Positions 36,399-44,598 of a DNA stretch of 64,000 nt are shown piece after piece (the stretch's first letter is position 1; each line of letters starts with the position of its first letter). This stretch comes from Paenibacillus sp. HWE-109 (lineage in GTDB: Bacteria; Bacillota; Bacilli; Paenibacillales; NBRC-103111). Under the pieces are notes generated by a model. It saw nothing but the letters and a program-made list of their open reading frames with translations. It was not told the origin of the DNA and searched no databases. The stretch covers positions 6,703,501-6,767,500 of the forward strand of contig NZ_CP091881.1 of the NCBI RefSeq assembly GCF_022163125.1, read 5' to 3'. The translations under genes and the position numbers were made by a program.

Positions 36399-37004
36399 TT
36401 ACACTTCTAACTGAGAAACAGAAATACCAACAGGAAGATTTTCTTCGGCATCCAACAATTGATATAGAAGCAACATAGAAACCGCTAACACAACATCCAT
36501 GAAAACGATTGAGAGTGTCGGATAATCCGAAATCACCATAACACCCAGCATCGCCCCCATCATGCCTCCCATCAAACCTGCTAACATGCCGTCCAATGAA
36601 GCAAGTAAATGTAATGACCTTCCGGATACATAACCAACAATCATGCCAAAGGTGACTCCAATAACGGTTGAAAGGAATAATTTCTCCAACACAATACCAG
36701 CTATTGTGCCGACAACCAGGCTGGAAACCATCGCAATCGTCATAGCCGCCATCATGCCTGTCATTTTAGTTAGAACCGTTTTCTTAGCGCGTAAGTGGAG
36801 AATGAGAACAACAACTACTAACAGGACGAAAATGAGAGAAGCAATACTTGTATTCATTGTTGACGCGGAAGGCCCCGTTGGGACCTCCGTTACTGAGTGC
36901 TCCCCGTGTTCATGCGCAGCTGCAGGTAAATTCCGTGCAAATGCAAACATGATCATGAATAAAGCGCATATTTTCAGATATATTCCTTGCGTTAATCTTC
37001 TCAA
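36399..37004 (-). CDS. Predicted membrane protein with His-rich outer segment
   Basis: 201 aa: signal-like helix, a His-rich stretch (AAAHEHGEHS), then about five helices full of Gly and Met (GLMGGMMGAMLGVM). The His- and Met-rich parts suggest metal contact (copper or iron), which is inference. TTG start with AGAGGTG upstream. Between the PepSY-TM gene and the response regulator, with gaps of about 25 and 21 bp, so cotranscribed. Confidence 0.65.
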   Translation of the reverse strand: MRRLTQGIYLKICALFMIMFAFARNLPAAAHEHGEHSVTEVPTGPSASTMNTSIASLIFVLLVVVVLILHLRAKKTVLTKMTGMMAAMTIAMVSSLVVGTIAGIVLEKLFLSTVIGVTFGMIVGYVSGRSLHLLASLDGMLAGLMGGMMGAMLGVMVISDYPTLSIVFMDVVLAVSMLLLYQLLDAEENLPVGISVSQLEV

Positions 37005-37028
37005 TAGACTTCACCTCTTTAAAATGAA

Positions 37029-38396
37029 TTAACCAAGCAGTTGCTTTAGGGCCGGTACCCTACGAATAACTAATGCATCCAAAGTAAGAACGATTAATAA
37101 TGAAATACCAACTAGAGGAAAAACGATACCTAACCCAATGGTTACTACGGCAACCCATTTGACCATTTTAAAATCTTTTGGTAATGCTGGAGCTCCCACT
37201 CTCTTCTCTGGTTTTCTCAACCACCACATGATAAAGCCGCTAACAGCTACTAAAATAATACCAAGGCAAACCAATAAACAAAGGATCTGATTGACTAATC
37301 CGAAATATTCGCCTTGATGCAGTGCAATACCAATCGTTATGACTTTCGCCATGAGGCTGAAATCCTTAAATCGCTGATCCGCTAATACTTTTCCGCTATA
37401 TTGATCAATATGCAGGGTCGCTTGTTTCTTCGGATCTGCTGTTGTTGAATAGATCGTGTATACGCCTTTCTCATTTGCGGGTAGGGCAATTTGGTAGCCT
37501 GGAGCCAGTTCTATACTTTTACCAATAACCATCACTTGCTCAATGGAAATAGAACCACCTGAACTTGCAGTAGAATTAGGTATCGGAAGTTGCTCAGCCG
37601 CCCAGGGGACTCCTTTAACAACATCTTTGGTCGGTATGCTCGACTCTGGTTTTTGCGGATCAAAAGAGAAAAATCCCTGCGGGTATGTAGCTGTTTTGTT
37701 TATGTAAGTTCCTAAAATGCCCGACCATGGTAAGCCAGTTAAGATCAACGCTGCAATGAACAGAGATAACCAAAATGCGGTCACAGCGTGCATATCACGC
37801 CAGAACATCCGCTTTCCTTTCTCCATACGTGGCAGTATAATGCCGTAAATAGATTTCTTACCTCTTGGCCACCATAAATAGATGCCTGTGATTAAAAGGA
37901 TCATCGCCCAGCAAGCAGATAATTCAATGATGCGATCTCCCGTCTTTCCAATCATCAGTTTCCCATGAAATTCTCTTATCAACTGCATGAGTTTTGTGTT
38001 TGTATCAATGTCTCCAAGTACTTTCCCGTCATAAGGATTAAGATACACGAACAAGGATTGCCCATTCTGACTTATTTCTAATTCCGTAGAGCGGTTTGGT
38101 TCGTAGGACGGTTTCACTTTTTTCAGGCTCGCCTCGGGGTACGCCTCTTTCATTTTTTGAATTTGGTCTTGTACAGACAACTGTTGTTGTCCCTGTTGGA
38201 CGTAATAATAATCCTTGTACAGTACATTCTCAATTTGCGGCTTAAATAAATAAATGCCCCCCGTCACAGCCAATATAACTAAAAAAGGGGCAAAGATCAT
38301 TCCCGCATAAAAATGCCATCTCCATATGGCTGCATATAAACTCTTGGTCCTCGCTGTTTGTTGCCCTCCATTTGCCATTTCAACACTAATACTCAT
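37029..38396 (-). CDS. PepSY-associated TM-domain protein
   Basis: 455 aa: IWRWHFYAGMIFAPFLVILAV at the N-terminus, REFHGKLMIGKTGDRIIELS in the middle, and IALHQGEYFGLVNQI near the C-terminus, the conserved His-bearing helices of the PepSY_TM (iron-reductase-like) family, with PepSY-type outer domains between. Such proteins accompany siderophore uptake and are thought to reduce iron at the membrane. The ATG at 38396 is about 12 bases after AAAGGGAG; longer frames begin at TTG 38420 on the ribosome site. First gene of the unit. Confidence 0.85.
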   Translation of the reverse strand: MSISVEMANGGQQTARTKSLYAAIWRWHFYAGMIFAPFLVILAVTGGIYLFKPQIENVLYKDYYYVQQGQQQLSVQDQIQKMKEAYPEASLKKVKPSYEPNRSTELEISQNGQSLFVYLNPYDGKVLGDIDTNTKLMQLIREFHGKLMIGKTGDRIIELSACWAMILLITGIYLWWPRGKKSIYGIILPRMEKGKRMFWRDMHAVTAFWLSLFIAALILTGLPWSGILGTYINKTATYPQGFFSFDPQKPESSIPTKDVVKGVPWAAEQLPIPNSTASSGGSISIEQVMVIGKSIELAPGYQIALPANEKGVYTIYSTTADPKKQATLHIDQYSGKVLADQRFKDFSLMAKVITIGIALHQGEYFGLVNQILCLLVCLGIILVAVSGFIMWWLRKPEKRVGAPALPKDFKMVKWVAVVTIGLGIVFPLVGISLLIVLTLDALVIRRVPALKQLLG

Positions 38397-38439
38397 GAAT
38401 ACATGACTCTCCCTTTCCAATCCAGCTCAGACTAACTGT

Positions 38440-38455
38440 CTCAAGTATACTTGGA
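38440..38455. promoter_or_regulatory. Perfect 12-bp palindrome at the PepSY-TM promoter
   Basis: CAAGTATACTTG (38442-38453) overlaps a TATACT -10 candidate on the minus strand, so a bound dimer would affect transcription. Possibly an operator for the unit; the cognate regulator is unknown. It is not a Fur box. Confidence 0.4.
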
Positions 38456-38533
38456 AGCAGTAAGTTTGAAATGACTCATAAGGGCTATAATTGCAACTAA
38501 TGTTTGAAATTCTGGATGAAGCCAAAAAATATC

Positions 38534-38573
38534 AAACCGCTACTGACATGCTGTTGTCAGTAGCGGTTTTTTA
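38534..38573. terminator. Strong hairpin without an obvious upstream gene
   Basis: AAACCGCTACTGACA/TGTCAGTAGCGGTTT with a 6-base loop and T tracts on both sides. On the plus strand no gene precedes it; on the minus strand it would stop transcription from the right. Confidence 0.7.
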
Positions 38574-38610
38574 TAATCGGAGTAAGTAATCGTAAAGGAG
38601 TAGGAGATAA

Positions 38611-38685
38611 ATGCGAAGTATCGGGACCCAAAATAATAGGATACAGTATTCAATCAATTATAATAGGAAGGATGGTATCTCATGA
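38611..38685 (+). CDS. 24-codon upstream ORF overlapping the VOC gene start
   Basis: ATG at 38611 preceded by AAAGGAG (38594-38600), reading MRSIGTQNNR to a TGA that overlaps the ATG of the next gene (TCATGA). It could serve translational coupling; it may also be chance. Confidence 0.3.
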   Translation: MRSIGTQNNRIQYSINYNRKDGIS

Positions 38686-39086
38686 ATTTTGCTTCTATAC
38701 GCATCATTACCGACGACGTGGATCGTCTCGTCGAGTTCTATGAGAAAGTCATGGGGGTTTCGGCGGAACGCCCCGCGCCCGTCTTTGCCGAACTCGTTGT
38801 GCCATCGTGCACCCTGGCGATCGGCCACTCCCAGACGGTGCAACTGTTCGGCGCTGGTTCCGCAGTGGCGGCCAGCAATCACACTGTCATCATCGAGTTC
38901 CTCGTCCACGATGTCGATGCCGAGTACGAGCGCTTGAAGCCATTTGTCGACGAGTGGGTAAAAGAACCAACCACGATGCCGTGGGGGAACCGTGCTGTGC
39001 TGTTTCGCGATCCCGACGGCAACCTGATTAACCTCTTCGCGCCGGTGACCGAGGAAGCGATCAGACGGTTCAGCGGTAGGCCTTGA
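38682..39086 (+). CDS. VOC-family (glyoxalase-fold) protein
   Basis: 134 aa with two beta-alpha-beta-beta-beta modules: MNFASIRIITDDVDRLVEFY and FLVHDVDAEYERLKPFVDEW; ends with RDPDGNLINLFAP, holding the metal Glu/His-like positions. Possible dioxygenase or antibiotic-resistance protein; the substrate is unknown. Codon use is GC-rich (many CGC, GCC, GTC) compared with its neighbours, suggesting acquisition from elsewhere. Confidence 0.82.
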   Translation: MNFASIRIITDDVDRLVEFYEKVMGVSAERPAPVFAELVVPSCTLAIGHSQTVQLFGAGSAVAASNHTVIIEFLVHDVDAEYERLKPFVDEWVKEPTTMPWGNRAVLFRDPDGNLINLFAPVTEEAIRRFSGRP

Positions 39087-39147
39087 CGAATAGTTGAAAT
39101 GAGTGGGGCGAATATCTTAATTAGTAATTTTACTGACGACTTCAGAG

Positions 39148-39182
39148 AGAGAGACCATAGCAATGAGCTATGGTCTCTTCAT
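39148..39182. terminator. Bidirectional hairpin
   Basis: AGAGACCATAGC/GCTATGGTCTCT with a 5-base loop (39150-39178) between the VOC gene and a minus-strand membrane gene. Confidence 0.65.
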
Positions 39183-39193
39183 GTTATCTAGGT

Positions 39194-39574
39194 TCAATTA
39201 TTTAACGGAATTTTTTTCAAAAAACTATCAACTAACCATAATCCTACTGCTGCTCCAAAAACTGAATTTATCAGAACATTTGGGTACATATCGTCGGATT
39301 CCGTAAAAGTTAACAAAAAAACAATAATTCCTGCAAACACAAGATGTAAAACAAGTCCCTGCAGAAGGTAACTTATTGACATCTTCTTTTTGGATAGGAT
39401 CAGATCTGTCACAATTGAGAAGGGTACACCAATAACAAAGGTACCAATTAAAAAGTAAATAAAATAAACGAAAAATGAGGTATACCCATGAATCAGCAAT
39501 AGAACTAGTGAAAGAATTAACGACATTAAAATACCAGATATAACTTTTCTTACAATCGCTACTTTTGTGAACAT
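39194..39574 (-). CDS. Small four-helix membrane protein, unknown
   Basis: 126 aa with four hydrophobic segments (ISGILMSLILSLVLLLI, FVYFIYFLIGTFVIGVP, LLQGLVLHLVFAGIIVFLL, NSVFGAAVGLWLVDSFL). Similar in plan to small DUF3021-like membrane proteins but not firmly assignable. The ATG at 39574 has AAAGGAG 9 bases upstream; in-frame extension to 39619 is upstream of it. Confidence 0.6.
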   Translation of the reverse strand: MFTKVAIVRKVISGILMSLILSLVLLLIHGYTSFFVYFIYFLIGTFVIGVPFSIVTDLILSKKKMSISYLLQGLVLHLVFAGIIVFLLTFTESDDMYPNVLINSVFGAAVGLWLVDSFLKKIPLNN

Positions 39575-40039
39575 TTGTAATATCTCCTTTCGTATAAAGA
39601 ATTTCAACTCCAGACTCATGGTGAGTTAAAAAGGAAGGATCATTCCCTTCACCTGCCTTTCTTACGGTGTAGTTCCTCCTTACCAACACGTTCTTGCTAA
39701 AAACGGGAAAAAGCTTTGGTCTCCCAAAGCTCTTCCCGATATCGGATCTGATGTATGTATATTTGTCTTTTCGGCAAATACCCCGAAGGAGTGAAAATTA
39801 CTGGATTTTATTACCATATAAATATACAATGGCCTGCATGCACAGTCAACCTTTGTTACTGCCGCTGGTGACTTCCGCAATTGATGTTACACGAGCAACG
39901 ATTGCAGCTTCAACTACTTCCCTGATTGCTTGATTTTCTGACATCCGGGCAGATAGAGCTATATACAAAGTTTGGAAATAATAGTATCATATCCCTGTTA
40001 ATGATTAAAATAGCATATTAACAATATGGAGGAATTCTA
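39575..40039. other. Gene-poor stretch with a hairpin and fragments
   Basis: No convincing gene. A hairpin AGCTTTGG/CCAAAGCT flanked by GGGAA/TTCCC lies at 39706-39738. A 32-codon minus frame (39846-39944, MSENQAIREVVEAA) lacks a ribosome site. Confidence 0.4.
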
Positions 40040-40521
40040 GTGAATGTTAGAAAGAAAATTACACTAGGTTCCCATAGGGGATAACTATAGTTACGAGCTC
40101 TTCCGTTTATCTAGCTAAACAGTCTACTAACCAACCATCAGGCGTAACCTTGAACACAAATACATCACGTCATTATGTATTCTCGGAAAAAGGTACAGTT
40201 GATGGAGTTGAAATCTCATCTCAATATGAGGTATGGTTTGATGAAAAAGGGTATTATCGTTTCAATACTATCTCAGGTCCATATACTGGGGATTATGAAA
40301 TTTGGGATGGGAAATCAGTTTCAAAGAATGACTTCGAAACACCAAATTTGCACATCAAACTCGATGATGATGAGCAAACGGTACTGTACTCCCAACATCA
40401 GGAAAATGGAAAACCGACACATACAATTAAAGTTGATGAATTAGATAAAAACATACAATTTGATAAATCACTTCTTGTAGTTGATGAGTCTAATGCATCC
40501 ATTCAATACCTAAGTGAATAA
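40040..40521 (+). pseudogene. Exported protein with a frameshift in the signal peptide
   Basis: A GTG at 40040 after TGGAGGAATTCTA starts VNVRKKITLG but the frame stops at 40082-40084. In another frame TIVTSSSVYLAKQST (from about 40084) leads to a full polar domain: HYVFSEKGTVDGVEISSQYE, then YEIWDGKSVS and NPxLHIKLDDDEQ-like, ending IQYLSE at 40521. The hydrophobic core of the signal peptide is missing at the junction, so a frameshift or short deletion near 40075-40085 split the gene, unless it is a sequencing error. Confidence 0.6.
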
Positions 40522-40603
40522 TGATTCAAAACAAAATAAAGTTAGACTGTAAGCTGAGCCCAATAGGACTTCTTACCGTTTTTGCTTTTAGGGAGGGATA
40601 TTT

Positions 40604-41194
40604 ATGAACCGTATTTGGATAGCTTGCCTTCTTCTTGTAATGCTTGCCGCATGCTCAGAAAAAATGATTACTGACAAGATTACCAAAAAATCCATTGCTG
40701 AGGTATCACAAGGGAGCAATACAATTGTTAATCCTTTGAGCGATGCTATGGATCAGGGTAATCACGAATATACAAAAAATGTCGTTGTAGATGTCTCGTA
40801 CTATAAAACCCAATCTGTGGTAAGAGGAGACATTGTTTACTATGGGGACAATAACGTAGCCAGAGTAATTGCCTTTCCAAATGAAAAAATGAAAATAACA
40901 AGCGGTCAAATTTACATTAATGAGGGGAAATTAGATACATTCTACGGGTCAGCGCATATTAGGGGGTATGACTATCTAAAGTTTAAGGATACCAATGGTG
41001 ATGAACCTGCTAAGCAAAATCTCATAAATGAGATCTTTAAGAAAAATCAAAATGAAATAACCCTCAAAAATGACGAAGTATTTGTAATTGGAGACGATTG
41101 GTCAAGAAGTAATCCAGCAACTACTTTTCGTAAATTATCAACAAAAGAGATTTTGGGTAAAGTGATGGGTATATGCACAAAGTGCAGGCAGTGA
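40604..41194 (+). CDS. Signal-peptidase-I-like (S26) lipoprotein lacking catalytic residues
   Basis: 196 aa lipoprotein (lipobox MLAACSE). The body follows the LepB plan: SVVRGDIVYY, ARVIAFPNEKMKITSGQIYI, EGKLDTFYG, and VFVIGDDWSRSNPATTFRKL with ILGKVMG. The catalytic Ser position (SMxPT) reads DAMDQG and the catalytic Lys (KRVIG) reads ARVIA, so peptidase activity is unlikely. Ribosome site AGGGAGG. A role in binding or regulation is inferred. Confidence 0.7.
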   Translation: MNRIWIACLLLVMLAACSEKMITDKITKKSIAEVSQGSNTIVNPLSDAMDQGNHEYTKNVVVDVSYYKTQSVVRGDIVYYGDNNVARVIAFPNEKMKITSGQIYINEGKLDTFYGSAHIRGYDYLKFKDTNGDEPAKQNLINEIFKKNQNEITLKNDEVFVIGDDWSRSNPATTFRKLSTKEILGKVMGICTKCRQ

Positions 41195-41294
41195 TCAGAG
41201 CATCCGTAATAGAATCCTTGAAGCCTTCATTAATCTCGATGCTAACTTGGCCCGCCGCGGCAAACTGCTACATGATTCTAAAGAGGCCCGTTAG
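41192..41294 (+). pseudogene. Possible coding remnant
   Basis: An open stretch without a start reads SDQSIRNRILEAFINLDANL followed by ARRGKLLHDSKEAR and stop. It looks protein-like but the family is not recognised. Confidence 0.3.
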
Positions 41295-41317
41295 TTAAAT
41301 AAATTTGTTGTTTGTTT

Positions 41318-41536
41318 TTATTGAGCGTCTCCGTCGCTTCTGTACTCCAAAATATCACCTGGCTGACAATCCAAAGCCTTACATATCGCTTCTAATGTTG
41401 AAAAACGCACCGCTTTTGCTTTCCCATTTTTCAGAATGGAAAGATTGGCCATGGTAATTCCTACCCTCTCCGAAAGTTCCGTTACGCTCATTTTTCGCTT
41501 TGCTAACATCACATCAATATTAATAATCATTGCCAT
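41318..41536 (-). CDS. XRE/Cro-type HTH regulator (YozG-like)
   Basis: 72 aa, one HTH: MSVTELSERVGITMANLSIL with NGKAKAVRFSTLEAICKALD. YozG-like regulators are commonly paired with DUF2975 membrane proteins, as here. The ATG at 41536 follows GAGGTGGAG by 5 bases; it begins 10 bp after the DUF2975 stop. Confidence 0.88.
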   Translation of the reverse strand: MAMIINIDVMLAKRKMSVTELSERVGITMANLSILKNGKAKAVRFSTLEAICKALDCQPGDILEYRSDGDAQ

Positions 41537-41546
41537 ATGCTCCACC

Positions 41547-42029
41547 TCAGACCGTTAAATCATTCTCTGATTTTATATGAATAGCTTCTTCTAAAAGTCT
41601 TTGGAGAACAGCAGCAAAAACGGCGATCACCATAGAGCCGAAAATAATGACCGATCCCATTGGTATGAAACTTGGAGGGTCAACTCTCTTCCCCATGAGA
41701 TAGTAGAGTGGCATACCTAGCAGGTACAAGGTGCTGATTGTGATGGCACAGTATTTTATATTCTTTAAAGCTTTTACCGATAATTCCGAGAACGCTTGGT
41801 TTTTATCCATATAGCTTAAAAGTTTAAAAGCTTGATACAGAGCAAAGTAAAAAGGAATAGCCGCTGCGTACATATCGATTAAAACGAGAGATTTCATGTA
41901 AGCCATTTCTGGATACAATTCTCCAGCAAAATTCCCAATCTTAGGAACCAAAAATAGGCACAAAGCGAGAATTGGGATTCCAATAAGAATGACAGCTATC
42001 TTCAAAAAGAGTGTTTTTCCTCGTTTCAT
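41547..42029 (-). CDS. DUF2975 membrane protein
   Basis: 160 aa with four helices (IAVILIGIPILALCLFLVP, DMYAAAIPFYFALYQAFKLL, ISTLYLLGMPLYYLMG, GSVIIFGSMVIAVFAAVLQR). DUF2975 proteins are of unknown function and are encoded with small XRE regulators. ATG at 42029 follows GAGGTG by 6 bases. Cotranscribed with the HTH gene. Confidence 0.85.
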   Translation of the reverse strand: MKRGKTLFLKIAVILIGIPILALCLFLVPKIGNFAGELYPEMAYMKSLVLIDMYAAAIPFYFALYQAFKLLSYMDKNQAFSELSVKALKNIKYCAITISTLYLLGMPLYYLMGKRVDPPSFIPMGSVIIFGSMVIAVFAAVLQRLLEEAIHIKSENDLTV

Positions 42030-42159
42030 AAACTGCACCTCACTTATATAATGTCAGTTTTTACTTTACACCATTATTTATTGTTTTACAATAAATAAAT
42101 ATCGTTTTTATGAAATAGGAACATTTCTCATTACGAACTTTCTAACTTTAATAATACAA

Positions 42160-42184
42160 AAGAAAAAGCACCACGTTGGGTGCT
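42160..42184 (-). terminator. Terminator of the 58-aa membrane gene
   Basis: GCACC/GGTGC hairpin followed on the minus strand by TTTTTCTTTTG. Confidence 0.65.
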
Positions 42185-42215
42185 AGTTCATCACCTCCCC
42201 ATGAAAGGAGGACCG

Positions 42216-42392
42216 CTAATTCACTTCGCGACTTTTCTTTACAAAATACATAATTAGGTACCCTAGGGCAACTATTCCTGTACTTGCTAGACAAACTAGC
42301 ACGGCACTTACGGTTATTGTTCGAGTAATCATGTAAAAAGCAAACATTCCCATTAAAAATGTTAGGACTAAGTTACTAATGATTTCCCCCAT
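42216..42392 (-). CDS. 58-aa two-helix membrane protein
   Basis: ATG at 42392 with GAGGTGATAATAA upstream; reads MGEIISNLVLTFLMGMFAFY, a short loop and a second helix (VSAVLVCLASTGIVALGYLI), ending KKSREVN. Function unknown; ends at a terminator. Confidence 0.6.
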   Translation of the reverse strand: MGEIISNLVLTFLMGMFAFYMITRTITVSAVLVCLASTGIVALGYLIMYFVKKSREVN

Positions 42393-42511
42393 TTATTATC
42401 ACCTCTAATTTTTTGATGCCGACTGTATTGATAAGAACAAGAAATTCAACATATTAACGAAGCTACCGATCGATCAGTATCGAGAAGACTTTGATAGAAG
42501 AATAGCACGGA

Positions 42512-42970
42512 TTATTTCTTAACCTCGAAACTAACTTTTATCTGTTCGATGTCTTTGTCCAACAAAGTGTATTGTTCTTTATCTTCCTGATTGTTAGGAT
42601 CGTATTGCACATCCGTTGGAGTGTCAAATGCATAGACAATATTACCCAGCTCACCAATTTTAGAAATGTGAATAATCTTAGTTAGTTCGATCCCTTCGGT
42701 TTCCCACTGATCTTTAGGCCAAACCTCAATCCTAAATAATTCGCCCTTTCCAACCTTTGTGATAAATCTGAAAGCCATAACATTCTCATGCTTGAGTTCA
42801 ACAACTTCATAATTGTCGAGCCATTTAGATGGTAACGTAAGGCTGAAATTATTCTTCTCGTTCTCATATTTAATACTTTTAGTGATTGAAGACGAATCTT
42901 TTGAACAAGCGGTTAGAATCTGGACTGTGATTAAAAGTAACAATGCTGCACGAACTACTAATTTTATCAT
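42512..42970 (-). CDS. Lipoprotein, unknown
   Basis: 152 aa: signal peptide with lipobox LTACSK, followed by a beta-rich domain (FSLTLPSKWLDNYEVVEL, FRIEVWPKDQWETEG). No known family recognised. It starts 10 bp after the stop of the 59-aa gene, so the two are probably cotranscribed. Confidence 0.7.
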   Translation of the reverse strand: MIKLVVRAALLLLITVQILTACSKDSSSITKSIKYENEKNNFSLTLPSKWLDNYEVVELKHENVMAFRFITKVGKGELFRIEVWPKDQWETEGIELTKIIHISKIGELGNIVYAFDTPTDVQYDPNNQEDKEQYTLLDKDIEQIKVSFEVKK

Positions 42971-42980
42971 AGACGATTCT

Positions 42981-43160
42981 TCAGCTCCTCCAAAGTTCTT
43001 CTTGAAGTTCCAGATTATCTTTCCAAAAATCCAGATCGACTCTTAGTACTGAACGTAATGCAAGACACTTTCTAATCAAACCAGTGGCTCCTTGTTCAGG
43101 ATCTCCCCAATTTCCCCCGTCAAGTTCTTCTAACGTCATACTTAAATCTACCATGTCCAT
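42981..43160 (-). CDS. 59-aa protein resembling CdiI-type immunity proteins
   Basis: ATG at 43160 after GAGGTG. The sequence MTLEELDGGNWGDPEQGATG with LIRKCLALR resembles the opening of contact-dependent inhibition immunity proteins (SLEEL-xx-WGxP-x5-LxxxCxxLRxKPL). It is short and the usual C-terminal EDLRxLIGQ is replaced, so it may be truncated. No toxin gene is seen nearby. Confidence 0.4.
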   Translation of the reverse strand: MDMVDLSMTLEELDGGNWGDPEQGATGLIRKCLALRSVLRVDLDFWKDNLELQEELWRS

Positions 43161-43854
43161 TTTTCACCTCAATTGACAGCGTTACATTCATATATATATC
43201 GCACTAATAAAATCCACAAAATATATAGGTCCCGGATAACCGTCCCGCAAACGCATATTGACTTCTAATTTTGATTTTTCATTTTGAAATCCTCACTCTT
43301 CAGAAAAAAATTGTCATTTTATAAGAATTATACCATTTATTGAACATTCCTGCCGATTAAGTGAATAAAAAAGAGACCCACAGCAACGAGCCGTGAGTCT
43401 AAGTTATATATTTTAAAGGGGGGTCTTGATTCTTAGTATAGGCTTAATTCATTAAGACAGAATGAAATTAATATTTCAATTTGATTACATCTTTAAACTA
43501 ACGTGTCCCGTTAGCTTAATCCTCTAACATGATTAGCTCCCTTGGGTTGGGAGAGAATGGGGAACGGTCACACAGATGCGATTCTAGCCGATACGAACTG
43601 TCAAGCATTAATGATTGTGTAGAGCCCAATATAAAGAAACAAGACCAGCACTCCTCAGTCGAGGAACACTGGCCTTCTGCTGAAACACTTTGAATGCATC
43701 ACCGGTGGATCTACAATCTTCTAGATAGTGTATTCAAATTGCGTTCATTCATATACGTCATTTACTTTCTACTCTTCTCCCACCATAACCGCATTCCCCT
43801 CATAACTAATCCAGTCGCGAGAAAAAGTGGTGATAGCACCACTTTTAAGATAAT
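43161..43854. other. AT-rich gene-free stretch with relic terminators
   Basis: No coding region seen. It holds copy 2 of the 3'-end/terminator module (43366-43458) and a hairpin at 43641-43676 (CCAG-ca-CTCCTC/GAGGA-a-CACTGG). Probably the site of lost genes. Confidence 0.5.
43366..43458 (-). repeat. 3' end and terminator module, copy 2 (remnant)
   Basis: Minus strand reads CTTAATGAATTAAGCCTATA, a CCCCCCTTTAAAATATATAA-like tract and a GACTCACGGCTC...GTGGGTCTC hairpin with T6, matching copy 1 at 32536-32625 at about 80% by eye. The coding sequence that preceded it is gone. Confidence 0.65.
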
Positions 43855-44496
43855 TTATATGGAAGTAGCGGAAGAACTAATCTTATATATTCTCGTACGA
43901 ATCACTGCTTCGATAACAATCAGGTTAGGAATCCAGCAAAGCCAAGCTACAACACGATACCCCGCCTCGAAATCACCAAAAATCAATACAAGCGGACCCA
44001 ACCAAATTCGGAGCATAACCGCTGCGAAAGTAAGCGCATAGCTGCGAAGCATCCATGCTTTGTGAGCCTGAACATTTTTGACAATAATTTTGCGTAAGGC
44101 AATCCAAGTGGCTGCTACCCAAAGTACATCTAACCCGAAGAATCCAAGTCCTGCGATCCAACCGCCTGTCGCAAAAAACGATAAATATAGGCTGACAATC
44201 CCACTCGCAGAAACAGAGATAATATAAACATAACCTAGCAGTCTGTGCCTACGTCTCCTAGCATGTGATTGCTTCAAAAAAATCTGAAATGGCCCAATGG
44301 CAAGGGCCAACATTGCAGTTACTATATGAACATACAGTACATACACCCAAGGTGTTAGATGAAAGTCCGGCTTTTGCAATTTAAAAGAAACCAGTCCAGC
44401 ATTACGAGCACTCAATACTCCATACTGAACAATGGCATAACCTACTATTGCAAATGCAAAAATGAAAACGAGTGCCCGAATGATTTTGTTCCCCAT
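43855..44496 (-). CDS. DUF2306-type membrane protein
   Basis: 213 aa with about six helices; HLTPWVYVLYVHIVTAMLAL, then RRRRHRLLGYVYIISVSASG and the His in VQAHKAWMLRSYALTFAAV are typical of the DUF2306 family (predicted haem-binding-like membrane proteins, function unknown). ATG at 44496 preferred; a GTG at 44520 lies on the ribosome site. Confidence 0.8.
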   Translation of the reverse strand: MGNKIIRALVFIFAFAIVGYAIVQYGVLSARNAGLVSFKLQKPDFHLTPWVYVLYVHIVTAMLALAIGPFQIFLKQSHARRRRHRLLGYVYIISVSASGIVSLYLSFFATGGWIAGLGFFGLDVLWVAATWIALRKIIVKNVQAHKAWMLRSYALTFAAVMLRIWLGPLVLIFGDFEAGYRVVAWLCWIPNLIVIEAVIRTRIYKISSSATSI

Positions 44497-44598
44497 GGTA
44501 ATCCCACTTTCCTTTCTCACTTCTGTGCATCCAACGTTTTGCCCAAAGCTCTCTCTAAGGAAGTAGCCACCAAACTGAATCGCTTGGAGAAAGGACTA

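Noticed and set aside
38442..38453. Palindrome CAAGTATACTTG as a Fur box
   Set aside because: It does not fit the GATAATGATTATC-type Fur consensus, although an iron role of the unit is likely.
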